A stretch of DNA of 17,440 nucleotides from Temnopleurus reevesii (lineage: Eukaryota; Echinodermata; Echinoidea; Temnopleuroida; Temnopleuridae). The stretch covers positions 78,991 to 96,430 of the forward strand of contig BQKZ01001827.1 in the NCBI GenBank assembly GCA_036244855.1, given 5' to 3'. The position numbers were made by a program, and so were the translations under genes. This document shows, piece after piece, positions 17,335-17,440 of this stretch. Below the pieces are notes generated by a model that was not told the origin of the DNA, ran no database searches, and saw nothing but the letters and a program-made list of their open reading frames with translations. Numbering within the stretch: position 1 is the first letter of the stretch; every line of letters starts with the position of its first letter.

Positions 17335-17440
17335 GTCAGTCCGTCATGATCGACATGACTTCCGGTTAGGAGCCAAACTGTCCGCTGCCATTTTGATTGC
17401 GAAGATTGCCGAGCAGATTTTTTTTACCTGGAATAGCGAG
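17335..17440 (-). promoter_or_regulatory. Promoter-like end segment with possible minus-strand splice donor
   Basis: The segment contains an ETS-type site ACTTCCGG (minus-strand CCGGAAGT) and, 17 bp away, minus-strand AAAATGGCAGCGG, close to the YY1 motif common near animal transcription starts. That ATG opens only 15 codons before a stop. At the extreme right, minus-strand TTCCAG|GTAAAA (donor at 17427-17426) could end an exon lying mostly outside the window. Whether this relates to UPP, 10 kb downstream on the same strand, cannot be told. Confidence 0.3.

Noticed and set aside
1..17440. CRISPR array, operon, bacterial mobile element or phage
   Set aside because: No regularly spaced repeats, ribosome-binding sites or dense coding are present; exon-intron structure and SINE/MITE content are eukaryotic.

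Overview
The window is AT-rich animal genomic DNA dominated by one split gene and many short, decayed transposable elements. Small exons with GT-AG splice sites, a tRNA-derived SINE and several MITE families point to a metazoan. The repeat style (a SINE ending in GCGCTATATAAAT plus an ATT tail, pogo-like and palindromic MITEs) resembles marine invertebrates such as sea urchins or other non-vertebrate deuterostomes; this organism guess is an inference.

The one securely recognised gene is uridine phosphorylase on the minus strand. Four coding exons are readable: 7251-7379 (start codon), 2858-2998, 2056-2241 and 1510-1648. They join in frame to give about 198 residues, the N-terminal and central two thirds of the enzyme. 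The C-terminal exons lie beyond the left edge. Intron 1 is about 4.25 kb and holds the SINE (5169-5387), a 341-bp hAT-like MITE with a target-site repeat (5846-6186), part of a dispersed repeat family and one copy of a MITE starting CAGT. A second copy of that MITE is in intron 2.

Upstream of the gene (7380-9100) there is mostly no recognisable content. One minus-strand segment (8706-8828) has a clean acceptor, a clean donor and an open 41-codon frame, so it may be an exon of an unidentified gene. From 9110 to 12314 a dispersed repeat occurs in two long copies. The second copy is interrupted by an 807-bp insertion (10695-11501) flanked by a 9-bp direct repeat, and the first copy supplies the empty site. 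Single N bases at 10183 and 12760 mark assembly joins. Sequence near both joins is duplicated, so 9700-12860 should be read with caution.

The stretch 12641-13680 is GC-richer, contains long homopolymers and has no identifiable gene. From 14000 onward there is a series of non-autonomous DNA elements: two 176-bp pogo-like MITEs (14037-14212 and 15969-16144), a 241-bp foldback with 106-bp arms and a 9-bp target duplication (14463-14703), another inverted-repeat structure (14768-14976), a palindromic MITE (15501-15675) and a Harbinger-like MITE (16704-16868). The right edge has a promoter-like segment and a possible minus-strand splice donor. I found no CRISPR array, functional RNA gene, operon or defence system. 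The most notable features are the empty-site-supported insertion and the Mutator-like foldback.
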